Source of the DNA: Odobenus rosmarus divergens
Taxonomy: Eukaryota; Chordata; Mammalia; Carnivora; Odobenidae
NCBI RefSeq assembly: GCF_000321225.1
Contig: NW_004450396.1
Coordinates: 2,771,425-2,835,424, forward strand
Length of the DNA stretch: 64,000 nt
Reading direction: 5' to 3'
Shown: positions 16,861 to 28,684 of the stretch, piece by piece
Numbering within the stretch: position 1 is the stretch's first letter
Layout of the letters: each line of letters begins with the position of its first letter
Notes under the pieces: generated by a model
What the model saw: the letters and a program-made list of their open reading frames with translations, nothing else
Told to the model about the DNA's origin: nothing
Databases searched by the model: none
Program-made: the position numbers and the translations under genes

Positions 16861-18460
16861 AAACTATCAGTTGACACAACACTGAGACCTAATGCTTCCT
16901 TCACTGAATGGTCACAAAATATCATCTAGCCAGGATAAAAATCATATAATTTATAGAATAAAGCAAAATGATGATTGCTATTTTTAAACAGTGACATATC
17001 AGTTTATATTGTTTTACATAGAAAGAATGTTGTCATCATCCTGAGGAGAGCTCAAATCATCATCTAATAAAGCCTTCACACTTGCATGTGCTGGAGTGTT
17101 TACTTGATTACTGTTTTCCAAAATAAAATTTTAAGAAAAGTTTATAGCTATACTAGAAAGATAAAAGAAATGACTTCGGTTTGTAGATAATTTAAATCAA
17201 GCAAAATGAAGAATGAGAAAGAGCTTCTACTTTAGAAGGTTTGGTGAAGTGTTGGAAGCCATAATTGAAAAATTCCATGCTTTTCCATAACACTAAGAAC
17301 TGGTGTAGGCTCAGATTGCCACAGAGCTCCTGGTCTTAATTGTTAGCAACATCAGTGACCCAGGACAGCACACTGGCCCCTCGGACATTCTGTATCAGGT
17401 CAGAGATGGAGCTTCAAGAAACACAACTTTCACTGCTGAGTGCTACTTAGAATCCTTCCAGTTGCACACAGTTGAATTATCTCTTGGAGTTTGTCAATGT
17501 CCAGAGTCCACGCTATTTTGATTTTTCACATTGGCACCATCATGACGCACAACAAGTAGTCAATGCACCACTGCAGCAGACATTTTGCATGTCTTTTAGA
17601 CTATGTGAAATTCACACAGATCTAGGTCAGGGCAATATAAGTTCGCTTTTCCAAACCAGAGACATTATTTGCCTTTGAAAATGAAAATGCATAAAGTCTA
17701 CACCATTTATTCATGGTGTGAAAACAGGACTTGGCACCCCAGTTGTTATACCCTCTGTTTTACCCCTGAAACTTCAGGAGAAAAGGCATGACTCCAGGTG
17801 GATGAGAACCTTGGTTAGAATGCTATTTCCAAATGGTTGTTTATGTAGGTACAGTTTTGGTGATGGTGAAGGCTTACGGTTCTATTTTGAAACACAGGTG
17901 GCTGGTCCCTCTAGTATGCAGGATGCATGCTTTTCTTTGGATGTGGCTGTAATCGCATGCGCAGAAATACAAAGTACCATTTTGTTGTTAAAAATAGATC
18001 TGAGCTGAATGAACAAAAAAGACTTCTGTGCTTTAATTGGACCTAGAAACATGTTTTGTTTTGCAAATTTAAGAAGAAATTTCAAAGTTTAAGAATTAAT
18101 GTATAACCACAGCCCCCTGTAGAAATATATAATGTGAGCCATTGTTGTAATTTTAAGTTTTCTGGAAGCTGCATTTTTTAAAAAAAGAGACAGGTAGAAT
18201 TAATTTTAGTAATATAATTTAACCCAATATACCTAAAATATTACTGTATCAATATCTAATAAAAATAATAATTACTAATGTAATGTTTACATTCTAAGTC
18301 TTTGAAATTCAGTATACATTTTGAACAGGCCTGGTCACATTTCAGGTGCTCAATACACACATGGGGCTACTGGCTACCATATTAGACAACAGAGAATCAT
18401 AACAATAGTGATTATTATTTTAATGTTTAACTTCTATTATAAAATACATTTTCCATGTTT

Positions 18461-18528
18461 TATATATATACATATATATGTATTTTTGTTTTATATATAT
18501 ATGGATATGTACTCTACACATATATATT
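18461..18528. repeat. TA-rich simple repeat
   Basis: Runs of TATATA interspersed with CATATATAT and GTTTTATATATATATGG. Confidence 0.8.
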
Positions 18529-19340
18529 CTACAAGATGCCATCAGCCCAAAACTACAAATAATGCTTTGGTTTTAATTGCTACTGTGCATTATTTCTTTT
18601 TTTCATTGTTGTCCATAATGGAGTATTTTTAGACAATTTTTTCCTAATCACACTTTTTTGTGAAGCTTATCACACATATACCATATCCTGGTATATCTTT
18701 GGAGAGGCTCAAACCATTGTAATGTCTAAGAATATTTTTCCCCAAAAGGGGTCATTTTTGTCCCCTTTAGTACATATCACCCCTATTGGGAATGGATGCT
18801 GGAGTGCTTTGTTTCAGTCCCATACCAGTGAAATAAGTCAGTGCTACTGACTTAAGTTATTACTTACCCCAGAAAAGGAAGAAGGTTGATCATCCCCACA
18901 TTGTTTCCTACCTTATATAGTCCAGCTTCAAATTATTTTTTTACATAGAAGGGAATTCACCTTCTTCCTCTCCTATAGACAAAAAACCTTGGACTTAGGA
19001 AGTTTATCATTTTTTAAATTTTGTTTCTGAGAGGTGAACCATAAGGAGTGTTGTGGTTAAAAATTGCTTTCCGTAAGCCACTGAGGATTGCTCCGTGCTC
19101 AACTTGCTTCCCCAGATGCTGATATTAATCATGCTTTTCCAGAATAAATACTAAACTACTTAAGAAATCTCAGCATTTGCTTTTATAAACATTAAAATCC
19201 AGTTCAGATCTATTTCTCTACTATCTTGACAATACGATATTGATGCTACCAAGCCTTCAAATACAATCATGCTTCCCTTGAGTTCTCTCCCTTGAATGTG
19301 GGTGAACCACACGTCTTTGTGTGTACTGCTGCTTTATTGA

Positions 19341-19490
<150 letters not shown>

Positions 19491-20152
19491 CTGTGTTCTC
19501 TAGCTGGAGATCCATTTTTTTTTTTATATATTTCAAGTACACTGAATTTTTATGTGTGATTCAATGCCCCTGGCTTTACACATATAAATTGTCTTAAAGG
19601 ATGAAATCATATTTGGAATGAAAATTCCAGAATGAAGAATTCAGATTGCTGAATGGAGTTAAACTTTAGCACTGCAGAAAGGAAGCTCTATGGTCTTATA
19701 TTTACAACACTTTAATGTTTAAAAAAATAAAAAATCTGTGGAGGTTGCTGGTACACACCGAGTGAGTCCTAACTGGAATTAACAGCTTTAGCAAAGAACT
19801 CTTACCCTGGCAAAGCACCAACACAGGCTCCGTCTGACAAGGTGGTGTTCAACAACATTCCTCAAAATGGGAGATCTTCTCAGCCCTGAGGTTTGAATCT
19901 GACTTTAGCCTACCTAGCCCAGAAAATCTGAATTGGAATGCACTCAGACTGTATAAGGACAATCCTATCTAGACCTGTAATTTGTGTAAATTATGGATGA
20001 AAATAATTTACTGTGACTTTATTAGCAGCTGACTTTGAAAGTGGATGCAATTTTTCTTTTCATTTGTTGGGGAGGGAAGTGGGTGGGCAGTGGGAGTCTA
20101 ATAATGTCTCTTTTTTTAAGTTTGGCAAACAAAATGTTCATACTGATGTGTT

Positions 20153-20160
20153 GTGCCTTA
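20153..20160 (+). promoter_or_regulatory. miR-124 8-mer-type seed match in 3'UTR
   Basis: GTGCCTTA is the perfect 8-mer target for the miR-124-3p seed. It lies about 660 nt after the stop codon. A second copy is at 22181-22188. Function is inferred from the motif alone. Confidence 0.4.
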
Positions 20161-22180
20161 AAGACAAGACAGCATTTGTGTGTGTTACAATGTAACTTTG
20201 GTTAAAATCTCTGTAGATAATGAAAAACAAAAACAACAACAATAACAAAAAAAGCCTTTGTGATCATTCTTAAGATGACCAAATTTAAAATTCAAGCTAT
20301 CAAAGCTTAATACTGCATCAGCAAGAAACTGAGTATTTGTTGCAATAAGAAAACAATGATAATAAAGGAAAGCTTGTGTTTTATTTGGGTTCTTAATAAT
20401 TCCAGTAGTTATATGAGGCAACTATTTGTGCATCCAACCATAAGCAGAAGGCAAGGTTATGGGAAGGTTTGGGAAAGACTGTGGGACCTTTACTTAAAAG
20501 TGAAATGTATGTTGAAGTCTCGAGTACCCCTTTCTACAGTTCTTCTGGAGAAAACTAAGAGCCATATTCATGACTACTTACATTATTTTGAGTTTGACTT
20601 TTTGATATGTATAAGTTGTGTCGAGGAAGATAGTCTCATTAAAATCATAACCAAATAGCCCCCAAACTTTCTTAGGCTATTCCATGAACATGGCTTGAAA
20701 TTCACATTGAGTGAACATGGCTTAAAATAAAGCTAAGTGCATTCATTCCCAGTGCCATCGTGAAAATGAAATGTCATCAGTGGTGGAAGGTGAATGCCCA
20801 GATGCCTTCTAAAGAAAGGAGTGAATCAATGAAAATTTTACCTAGAATATCATCATAAAATAAATTGGCAAACGAGCCAGATCTTGGCAGCAATACTGAA
20901 AATTACAACAGTGAAATAGTATCTGGTTCTCTGTCTGAATGCGTCAATCCAGTTTCTCTCCCTTAGAGACCCACGCACCTTCATTTCTGCCCGCACTGTT
21001 CCTGCACAATGGCCTGCGTTCATTGCAAGGAGAACCTGTCATCGTTGTGTGTGCATGTGTGTTTTTTTCTTGGTGTGTAGCCCATGTTAGGAACACGATA
21101 CAGGTTCTCCTGTCATTTTGTATGACATGATATTTCCCTTGTGGAAATTTAAGACTTCAAGATCTATGAGTGTTTTAATGGTGTCTGCACCTGCAGTTCT
21201 GTGTTTAAAATGTGGAGGCTGGAATCCAGCTAATAGGCAGAGCCCCTAACCAGACGTCGGTCTGTGATAGCTCATCATCTGAGGCTTCCATGGCTCCCGT
21301 AGGATCAGTGCTTTGCACACTGATCACAGCATTCACTATGGAAATGAGGTTTTATTTTCCAGGTTGTAAACCTGTATTTCTTTACTGAATGCTAAGACCA
21401 TATTTACATTGGGCAGAAAGAGCTTGAGATCCAATTTTGCAGATTTTAAGACTGTGATTTCATCACACAAACCTTGAACTTATTCTTTAAATTTTGTAAC
21501 TTTTGGCTCTCTCTGCCCCAAGTACTGGTGCAGACAAATTAAGGTTGCAATACTTTTAATAATAATGATAATGATCATCATCATCGTCTTACATTTCTAT
21601 TGGCCTTGAAAATAGCAGTTTAAAAAAATCAAAGAGCTGCACTGATTATCAATAATTATATTTTGTGCACTAACACCTTAAATATTTATTACTGTGAATA
21701 AAACACTATTATCTTTCTAGCCAGTTTTTTTAAATGATAGATTTGTGGCATTACATCTAGACTTTTAATTCTTTTTCATATCAAACAAGCAAGGCTTCTA
21801 ATGTTGCTAAAACCCTGCAGGTACAGAAAGGAACACCCTTTCACAAGCAAAGGAAGTGTCACTGATGACCTCACCCAGTGCTATTTCTCACATACATTAT
21901 CCCCCCTGATTGTGTGTTCAGAAGAGGCTGCCGGCATAAAATCTAAATGCTAGGTTAACGAACAGCTTGATGGCACAACAATGGCACAGGCCAGTATGGC
22001 CGACCTCACAGCTTGTCATGCAACTTCAAGCATGCTCAAACTGGAACCCTGCCTTTCCTATGCTAGGAACAGAGATCTTCTTCCTTTCTGATCTAATAAA
22101 ACAAGAAACAAAAAAAAAGCCAACAAACAAACAGAAAAAACCCCTTTGGCAGTTCCCACTTTCTGTTGACATAGACTGTT

Positions 22181-22188
22181 GTGCCTTA
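22181..22188 (+). promoter_or_regulatory. Second miR-124 8-mer-type seed match
   Basis: GTGCCTTA again, about 600 nt before the proposed poly(A) signal, in an AT-rich context (TTGTGCCTTATTATAAACC). Sites near UTR ends tend to be more effective; whether it is conserved is unknown from this sequence. Confidence 0.4.
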
Positions 22189-22783
22189 TTATAAACCAAT
22201 TTGAAAAGTGTTCTGTCACTGAAATGAGTTTTCAGCTACTACATGTAAAACTTGGTCTATCACTAGGAAAGGTAACCACCTTGTGTCACACCTGAAAAAT
22301 ATCAAAGCAGGTGGCCTGGCTACGATATTATAGCATACAATATTAAGTCACTCTACCCCTACAAAAGTTTAAGTCAAATTCAGAAGCAAAAAAAAAAAAA
22401 AATTTTAGAATCATGCAGTTTGTGCACAAAAAAATGGATAACTCTAAAAATGTTTTTTTCCTTAGTCCCTGGTGAGTGAAGATTCAAAATAGTGTCAACA
22501 GCATGCTCCAGTTTGAAGTTGTTATCTTTTTAAGCACATTTTTTTTGAAGAGCCTACATTCTCAGTGAATATGGGATTTAGTATTTCTTACAAAAACAAA
22601 TTTGAGCATCATGAGCCAAAGTTGCATTTTGACTCCCAACTATGGTAGCATTATGGAAATCTCACAAAGTCAAGGGTTTCTGTTATGTATTAGTAAAGTA
22701 TAGATTATTGGGGCTGATATAATTTAAGAAATGTAAATTAATATTAAAAGCTTGTAAAAATATGTACATCTTTACTATTTCTC

Positions 22784-22789
22784 AATAAA
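22784..22789 (+). promoter_or_regulatory. EYA4: Candidate EYA4 poly(A) signal AATAAA
   Basis: A canonical AATAAA is followed 45-65 nt later by a GT/T-rich stretch (GTAGAGTTTTTGTTGTGTGG), the usual downstream element. Shortly past this point the repeat-free character ends: an L1 fragment begins at 23207. Other hexamers upstream lack such a clear downstream element. Confidence 0.6.
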
Positions 22790-23206
22790 TACCTTTGGAA
22801 ATGTTTTCATTTTCTTCACCCTCCCATGTTGTAGAGTTTTTGTTGTGTGGACTTAGCTCGATTCTAGATAATGTGAAATTTATATTTAAGCTTCCTGGTG
22901 TATTCTTACCTTCCCTTGCTTATACCTAGATGTCATTTGCAGTTAAGGCGAGTGAGATGTAACATGACAGAATGTCCCTCATCAAGACTACAAGTGGGCT
23001 GGTGTGCCGAAAGGATGTGAGTTGCATTGGTTTGATATAGGAACAGTCACATTCAAGGGTAATGCAGAAAGGAGTTGCAGTTCATTAATGACAACACAAT
23101 ACCTTTAGAATATTTAAAGCAATGTTTTTTTTAGATGAATATGGGACGCAGTTTATAAGTAGCTTCCAAGAGTGATAAAAGGAGTGTTGTTCTTAAATAG
23201 CTTTTT

Positions 23207-23505
23207 TAAAAATTCTTTATCTAAATTCAAGTTAGTTAACACATAGTGTATTATTAGTTTCATGGGTAGAATTTAGTGATTCATCAGTGCTTAATATATC
23301 AAGCACCCTCCTTCGTGCCCATCCCCCAGTTACCCCATCCCCCAACCCCCTCTCCTCCAGCAACCCTCAGTTTGTTTCCTAGAGTTCAGCTTCTCTTTAT
23401 CTTTCTCTGACTCATTTCACTCAGCATAGTACCCTCTAGTTCCATCCACGTTGTTGCAAATGGCATGAGTTCATTCTTTTTGATGGCTGAGTAATATTTC
23501 ATTGT
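23207..23505 (-). repeat. Carnivore L1 3'UTR fragment
   Basis: Reading the reverse complement gives a carnivore L1 3' region; on this strand hallmarks are CATTTCACTCAGCATAGTAC, CCTCTAGTTCCATCCACG and GATGGCTGAGTAATATTTCA. It is flanked on the left by TTCTTAAATAGCTTTT (23190-23205), repeated on the right after the adjacent SINE. Confidence 0.88.
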
Positions 23506-23519
23506 CTTAAACAGCTTTT

Positions 23520-23727
23520 TTTTTAAGATTTTATTTATTTATTTGATAGAGACAGATAGTGACAGAGATAGCAATAGAGAGCACAAGCAGGGAGAGAGGC
23601 AAAGGGAGAGGGAGAAGCAGGCTCCCCGTGAAGCAGGGAACCCGACATGAGGCTCCATCCCAGGACCCCGAGATCATGACCTGAGCCGAAGGCAGACGCT
23701 TAACCGACCGAGCCACGCAGGCGCCCC
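23520..23727 (-). repeat. Carnivore SINE abutting an L1 fragment
   Basis: Antisense SINE, T-rich tail on the left and GAGCCACGCAGGCGCCCC at the right. Flanked by TTAAACAGCTTTT (23508-23520) and TTAAATAGCTTTT (23728-23740); the same motif also starts the L1 fragment. Confidence 0.95.
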
Positions 23728-23989
23728 TTAAATAGCTTTTAACAGCTTTCTTACCTTGTGTATGGTATTGATTTATTTGCAGATCTGTTGTTCAGATGCA
23801 AACCAAAGGGAAATTTCAGACAACCTCATTCATAACTTTTTAAAAGGCTCACCTCCAAATTGAGTATGTCCCACATGTTCCCCCAGCATTATATCATTTC
23901 CCTCCTTTACTGTTAAGTAATACTTAATCCCTAGATTTACAGTTACCCAACATGGCACATACTTTTGTTTATCCTTTGTATTGGATGAC

Positions 23990-24126
23990 TTCCGTACTAG
24001 AATGTGTGCCCTGTGGGGACAGGGATTTTTGTCTTATTTTGTTTTGTTCACTTCTATATAACCAGTATCTAGGAGAGTATCTGGCATGTAGTAGATACCC
24101 CCAAATAATATTTGCTGAAGGAATAT
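23990..24126 (+). repeat. L2 LINE 3' end
   Basis: TGTGGGGACAGGGATTTTTG, GTATCTGGCATGTAGTAGAT and AATAATATTTGCTGAAGGAA follow the well-known L2 3' terminal order. Confidence 0.7.
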
Positions 24127-24956
24127 ATAAACCGTAGGAAAACTTGTATGATCATGGTCTGGAATTAAAAAGATTTTAAAAAGTTGAGCTAGATTTTTTT
24201 AAAAAAGAGAAAACATGCAGGTAAGTTTGGATGGAACTAATGTAAATTTTTACAACTTAGCTGGAGTGTCTACTGGTCTAATAATTCATGAAAATAAAGA
24301 GCAAGGATGGTCATAAGTAAAGATGTATTTGGGAATAGAGTTACATGTGAACTGAGAATAATCTGGAAAAGAAAAAATAAGTTTGCAATGAATCAGTAAT
24401 TGATTCCTCTGCCCCCATTACTCTTTTATTAAATAATAATAATATGCAACATCAGTAGCTTTAGTTGATTTAAATTATTTAAAGCCACAAAATATCACAT
24501 AAAAATTGGATCTATTTGCAAAGTCTGTGGTTTGTGATTCTGAGATCCAGGAATAAGAAAAGAAAGAGGAATGTGTGATTTCCCTTAGCTAGCAAAAGAT
24601 AACCATTATTTCACATCTGTTCAGGAATTACGTTCAAAAAAAATAGTTATTGAATATAGTAGTATAAAAGAACATATATTCTCATTCATGGGTCACCACT
24701 CAAAAACCTGAAAAAAATCTGACCAGGCCAAAGTCAATTCTGGAGATTACTCTAGTAAACTAGATGCTTTCTCACAGCACCAAGGGGAAAACTTTTCAAG
24801 TTCTGATTTTAAATGCTTGTCCCTCACCCAGAGAACCTTCCAGAATTGTGTTAGCACACAATTTGAAAAATGTTCAAACATAATGTGCTAATATCTGACA
24901 AAGCAGATAACTCTATATAAGCCAGAATATTCTCTTCCCTCCCCATAAAATACTTT

Positions 24957-25121
24957 TTTTTTTGAGAGACCGAGAGCGGAGGGAGAGGAAGAGAGAATCT
25001 TAAGCAGGTTCCACTCCCAGCTCGGAGCCCGACACAGGGCTCAATCTCATGACCCTGAGATCATAACCTGAGCTGAAATCTAGAGTTGGACCCTTAACCA
25101 GCTGAGCCACCCAGGTGCCCC
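24957..25121 (-). repeat. Carnivore SINE, older subfamily
   Basis: A shorter antisense SINE (AATCTTAAGCAGGTTCCACT type body) ending GAGCCACCCAGGTGCCCC. Bounded by the motif ATAAAATACTTTTT on both sides; a second SINE follows immediately. Confidence 0.93.
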
Positions 25122-25141
25122 ACCCCAATAAAATACTTTTT

Positions 25142-25338
25142 TTTTTTTTTAAAGATTTTATTTATTTATTAGAGAGAGAGAGAATGAGAGATAGAGAGCA
25201 CGAGAGGGAAGAGGGTCAGAGGGAGAAGCAGACTCCCCGCCGAGCAGGGAGCCCGATGCGGGACTTGATCCCGGGACTCCAGGATCATGACCCGAGCCGA
25301 AGGCAGTCGCTCAACCAACTGAGCCACCCAGGCGCCCA
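25142..25338 (-). repeat. Carnivore SINE inserted at the same target as its neighbour
   Basis: Antisense SINE (CT-rich body seen as GA-rich) ending GAGCCACCCAGGCGCCC. Its flanks are again AATAAAATACTTTTT (25128-25142 and 25341-25355), the same motif that precedes 24957. Confidence 0.95.
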
Positions 25339-25859
25339 CCAATAAAATACTTTTTGATTGGGGCTTGTGGGAACACTCTCTGTGCCTAAAGGGTAACGTG
25401 TTGTCTTTGTAGTCATAAAATAGATTTTTGTGCCTTGTGGCTGCAATGATGATGTCAGTCTAGTTCTCTGTGAAGCCTTCAGTGAAAATACACAGAATTG
25501 AATGAGAGTGTGTGTTGGAGAAGTTGGTGGAGCCATCAAGTAAATCAGTCTTCACAGAACCACGGGCACGGCTGACTCTGAACTCATCACACTCTTGACC
25601 CTCAAGCTCTTTGGCAGTTAGGTAGGGGTGAATCTGAAGGCAGTGTGAAAGGGGTTACCATGAGTATCACATGGGCATGGTGAATAGTTTGCAGAGGCAC
25701 TTAACCAGTCCTCAAAGGGAAGATTCCTGGAGAAAATGATTTCTAGAGCTAGACCTCCAAGGACAAAATGGAGAAGACCAGGGGTTGGAAGCATCTAGGG
25801 AATAAGAGAGTGTTCAGGTAAGAGAGAAAAGTAGAATGGTGTGGTCAGGGAACCTACTA

Positions 25860-26230
25860 CAAATAATTACTATTTCTGGAACACAGGGTGAAGAGAGGGA
25901 ATAGTAAGAAATGAGTCTGGAAAATAAGCAAGGGTAGGATCATGAGGATTTCAATATTCCATCTGATTTGATTTTCAATACACGTTTTGATTTTATCATG
26001 GGATCCGTAGGTGTCAAATGAAAGGCTTGTAAACAGAGGGTGCAGGTGTCCAGATTTGCACTGGATAACAGTGACTCTGGCCCCACAGTGGAGAATGGAG
26101 GATCTGTGAGGCTGGAACGGGGTCCCAGAGAGTTACTGATAGATTCCTGTGTTAGGTGATGGCCACGAATGTGGAGACAGGGACACAGATTTAAAGAGAT
26201 TAAGATGCTAAGAATAATTAGCATTTAGCA
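25860..26230 (-). repeat. L2-like LINE remnant
   Basis: The order of GTGACTCTGGCCCCACAGTG, GGAGAATGGAGGATC and GAGTTACTGATAGATTCCTG is reminiscent of antisense L2 sequence (ctctggctgcagtgtggagaatgg). Weak support. Confidence 0.45.
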
Positions 26231-27384
26231 ATTGTTCCTGCTTCTCCTCAAGCCCTCAGGCAAATCCCACCTTACCTCTGGGTTTCTGGGAAGAATTTGG
26301 GAAATTTGGTAGATGCGGTGTCCAAGATGTAGGTGTAGGGCCATTCACAGAGATCAGAAACAAAAAAGAGAAAAGGATTCTGGTAGCCATTTCCATTGCT
26401 GTTGGTGGTGCTAGTTATTGGAGGAAGATACTGAATCCAGTGGTTGGAAGTGTTACATGGGAGGTGGTGGTGGACCTCAAAGTAGAGTTGTCCAGTGGGA
26501 TGGTGAACTTGTAGTGACTTCCTGGCTGGTTATTAAACACCTTGTCAAGTCATAATGGAATTATTCTGAAAGCAGTCAATAAAATCCCAAATAATTTTAT
26601 CAGATCATATTAATTAGTCATTTAAACAAGATTTGCTATTTGTGCTACCTTGAGAGAGCATTAGTGAAAGCTAGAAATGATGGCAGGAATGGAGAATGTG
26701 TATGTACAGTGTACACCATGGAAAATTATTTGGGGTTACCAGTTGACTTAACATCCTGCTTTCCTGTCTCTTGCCTTACCCTAATTTCCTGTAAAGATAA
26801 AGTAATACTGTATCTGGATTTACAACCCTGAAGGACTTCAAATGCCTCTATGAACTTTTCATCACTCACTTGTACAAGTCATCGCCAGCTTATGTCTGCT
26901 TGGAAACAAACATGACATTTCTAATTTATTTGCCAAACAATGAAGACCTAATGGAGAAGGAGCTCTACAACAGAATGACAAGTGATTTAGTCACTTCTTT
27001 GACAGATTTATGTACTCCAAAAAAATATGGCTTTCATTAAATTATATGTTATGGTGGGATAAACTATTTAATGGAAGTGGACAGTAATAATGTGTATGTG
27101 AATAGAAATTAAAAACCATCTTATTTAGCTCGTGAAATTACGTCTACATCAATTATGGAAACAGCAGGGGGTGAGGTGGAGGAGACATTAGAGTGGGTTC
27201 TGGAAAAAAGGTGGTATAACACATCATTTTTTAAACTTGCATTTAAAGTTTTACAAATGACCAGTGTATTTTCCAAATGTTGAGGACCAGCTGCTATCCT
27301 AAATAAAATCTACTACCACTGATTATGACCACTTCTGGCAGTATATGTTGTCACCATGCTTGGCTCAGGAACTGAATTGGTTTT

Positions 27385-27586
27385 GGGGCACCTGGGTGGC
27401 TCAGTCATTAAGCGTATGTCTTTGGCTCGGGTCTTGATCCCAGGGTCCTGGGATTGAGCCCCGAGTCAGGCTCCCTGCTCAGCGGGAAGACTGCTTCTCC
27501 CTCTCCCACTCCCCCTGCTTGTGTTCCCTCTCTCGCGGTGTCTCTCTCTGTCAAATAAAGAAAATCTTTAAAAAAAAAAAAAAAAA
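27385..27586 (+). repeat. Carnivore SINE
   Basis: Head GGGGCACCTGGGTGGCTCAG, SINEC1-like body (CCCACTCCCCCTGCTTGTGT) and A17-type tail. Imperfect duplication GAACTGAATTGGTTTT / GAACTGGTTCTT. Confidence 0.95.
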
Positions 27587-27854
27587 GAACTGGTTCTTAA
27601 GGAAAGAGAACATTTTCCTTCTGTCTATCCAAACAGGGATATTCATTCATGTACCTCCGTCTATCTCTGTGAAGCCTGTATTATGGTTGTGGTTTTACTC
27701 ATGTGACCTTGGCAGAGACAGACCCAGGTAGAGACAGCTGGTACCATTGAAGCAAGGTGAGGAATTCCCGGGATCATGCAGGAGGTGGCCAGGCTTTGAT
27801 TTAATCAGTAGGTTTGCAGGCAGCTCTGAAGTGAGCATGCAGAAGGAGGAAGAG

Positions 27855-28015
27855 GAAGGAAACTAACGTTTGAAGAGACTTAATGAGCCAGGAGCTTACC
27901 ATATCTTACCTCATGTAGTTATCATATCCCTGAGAGCTGGTATCATTAGTCCTCTTATATTGTTTAAGTGACCCCCCAAAGTCCTGTGACTTGTGGGTGG
28001 CACAAATAGAATTGG
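27855..28015 (-). repeat. MIR SINE fragment
   Basis: Antisense MIR order: TGAGCCAGGAGCTTACCATA, TTACCTCATGTAGTTATCAT, then the GTGACTTGTGGGTGGCACAA core end. Confidence 0.6.
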
Positions 28016-28684
28016 GCCTTAGGTCCCTCAAGTGGACTGTCTAGTTATGCTCGTTCCATTGCATCTGGCTGTCCAGTTAATTGCAATCGAGTTGCTCAGA
28101 ACTTGTAGAATTATGATCTGAGGAAAAGTGCAATCCAGAGCACGTGAGATTGCAAGCAATGGCATTACCCGTAACTCTTTGTTCTCCCTATGGGCATAAT
28201 GCCTATGTGACAAATGACCCTTGTGCAGTAAAAATGTTACTTCTGCAGAGAATGGTAATAAGGGCCCTCAGCGGATCTGGCTTAAGGATCACGATTATAT
28301 CCAGTTCTGTATGGAATCCTTAGAGAAAACTACCCAATGAAAGCTGCTGAATTGGTTTACATTTAAGCAAAAACACATTCTCTAGATGCTCTCTCTTCAA
28401 AACACCTTTCCTGGAGATAACACGTACATCAACAGCTTTTGGCACAACTGACTTACATGCGCCATGAACTAAAGCATGGGACTGAGGAGGCTTCTGACCA
28501 GAGTGGGGACTTAGGGAGTTTCTAGAGCTACATGAGTATCAGGAAAACAAATCAGGGGGAGCATTGAGGATTCCACATGATTTCAGGAGTATCTGCATAA
28601 CAGATGTCCAGAAGAAAGTCTCTAAAGGATAAATGGAGAAAAAGTTTTTAGAAACAATTGGGCCAACTTTGCTTCTTTTTTAAA

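Larger units (their letters stand above)
19491..22806 (+). other. EYA4: EYA4 3' untranslated region (inferred)
   Basis: From the stop codon to about 15-20 nt past the best poly(A) signal is 3.3 kb. The stretch is AT-rich, contains no recognisable young SINE or L1, and has several weaker AATAAA hexamers (near 19728, 20726, 20857, 21694) that could give shorter ends. Two octamers complementary to the miR-124 seed are at 20153-20160 and 22181-22188. The absence of young insertions is unlike the surrounding DNA and fits selective constraint on a UTR. The end is inferred from sequence signals only. Confidence 0.7.
22807..28680 (+). other. Intergenic DNA just downstream of EYA4
   Basis: No exon-like or gene-like coding sequence is visible. 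Elements recognised are the L1/SINE compound at 23207-23727, an L2 tail near 24125, the double SINE at 24957-25340, L2-like remains at 25860-26230, a SINE at 27385-27586 and a MIR at 27855-28015. The remainder is unclassified and AT-rich. Confidence 0.65.

Noticed and set aside
24957..25338. Spaced repeats resembling a CRISPR-like array
   Set aside because: Only two units, each a full SINE with target duplications; the genome is mammalian.
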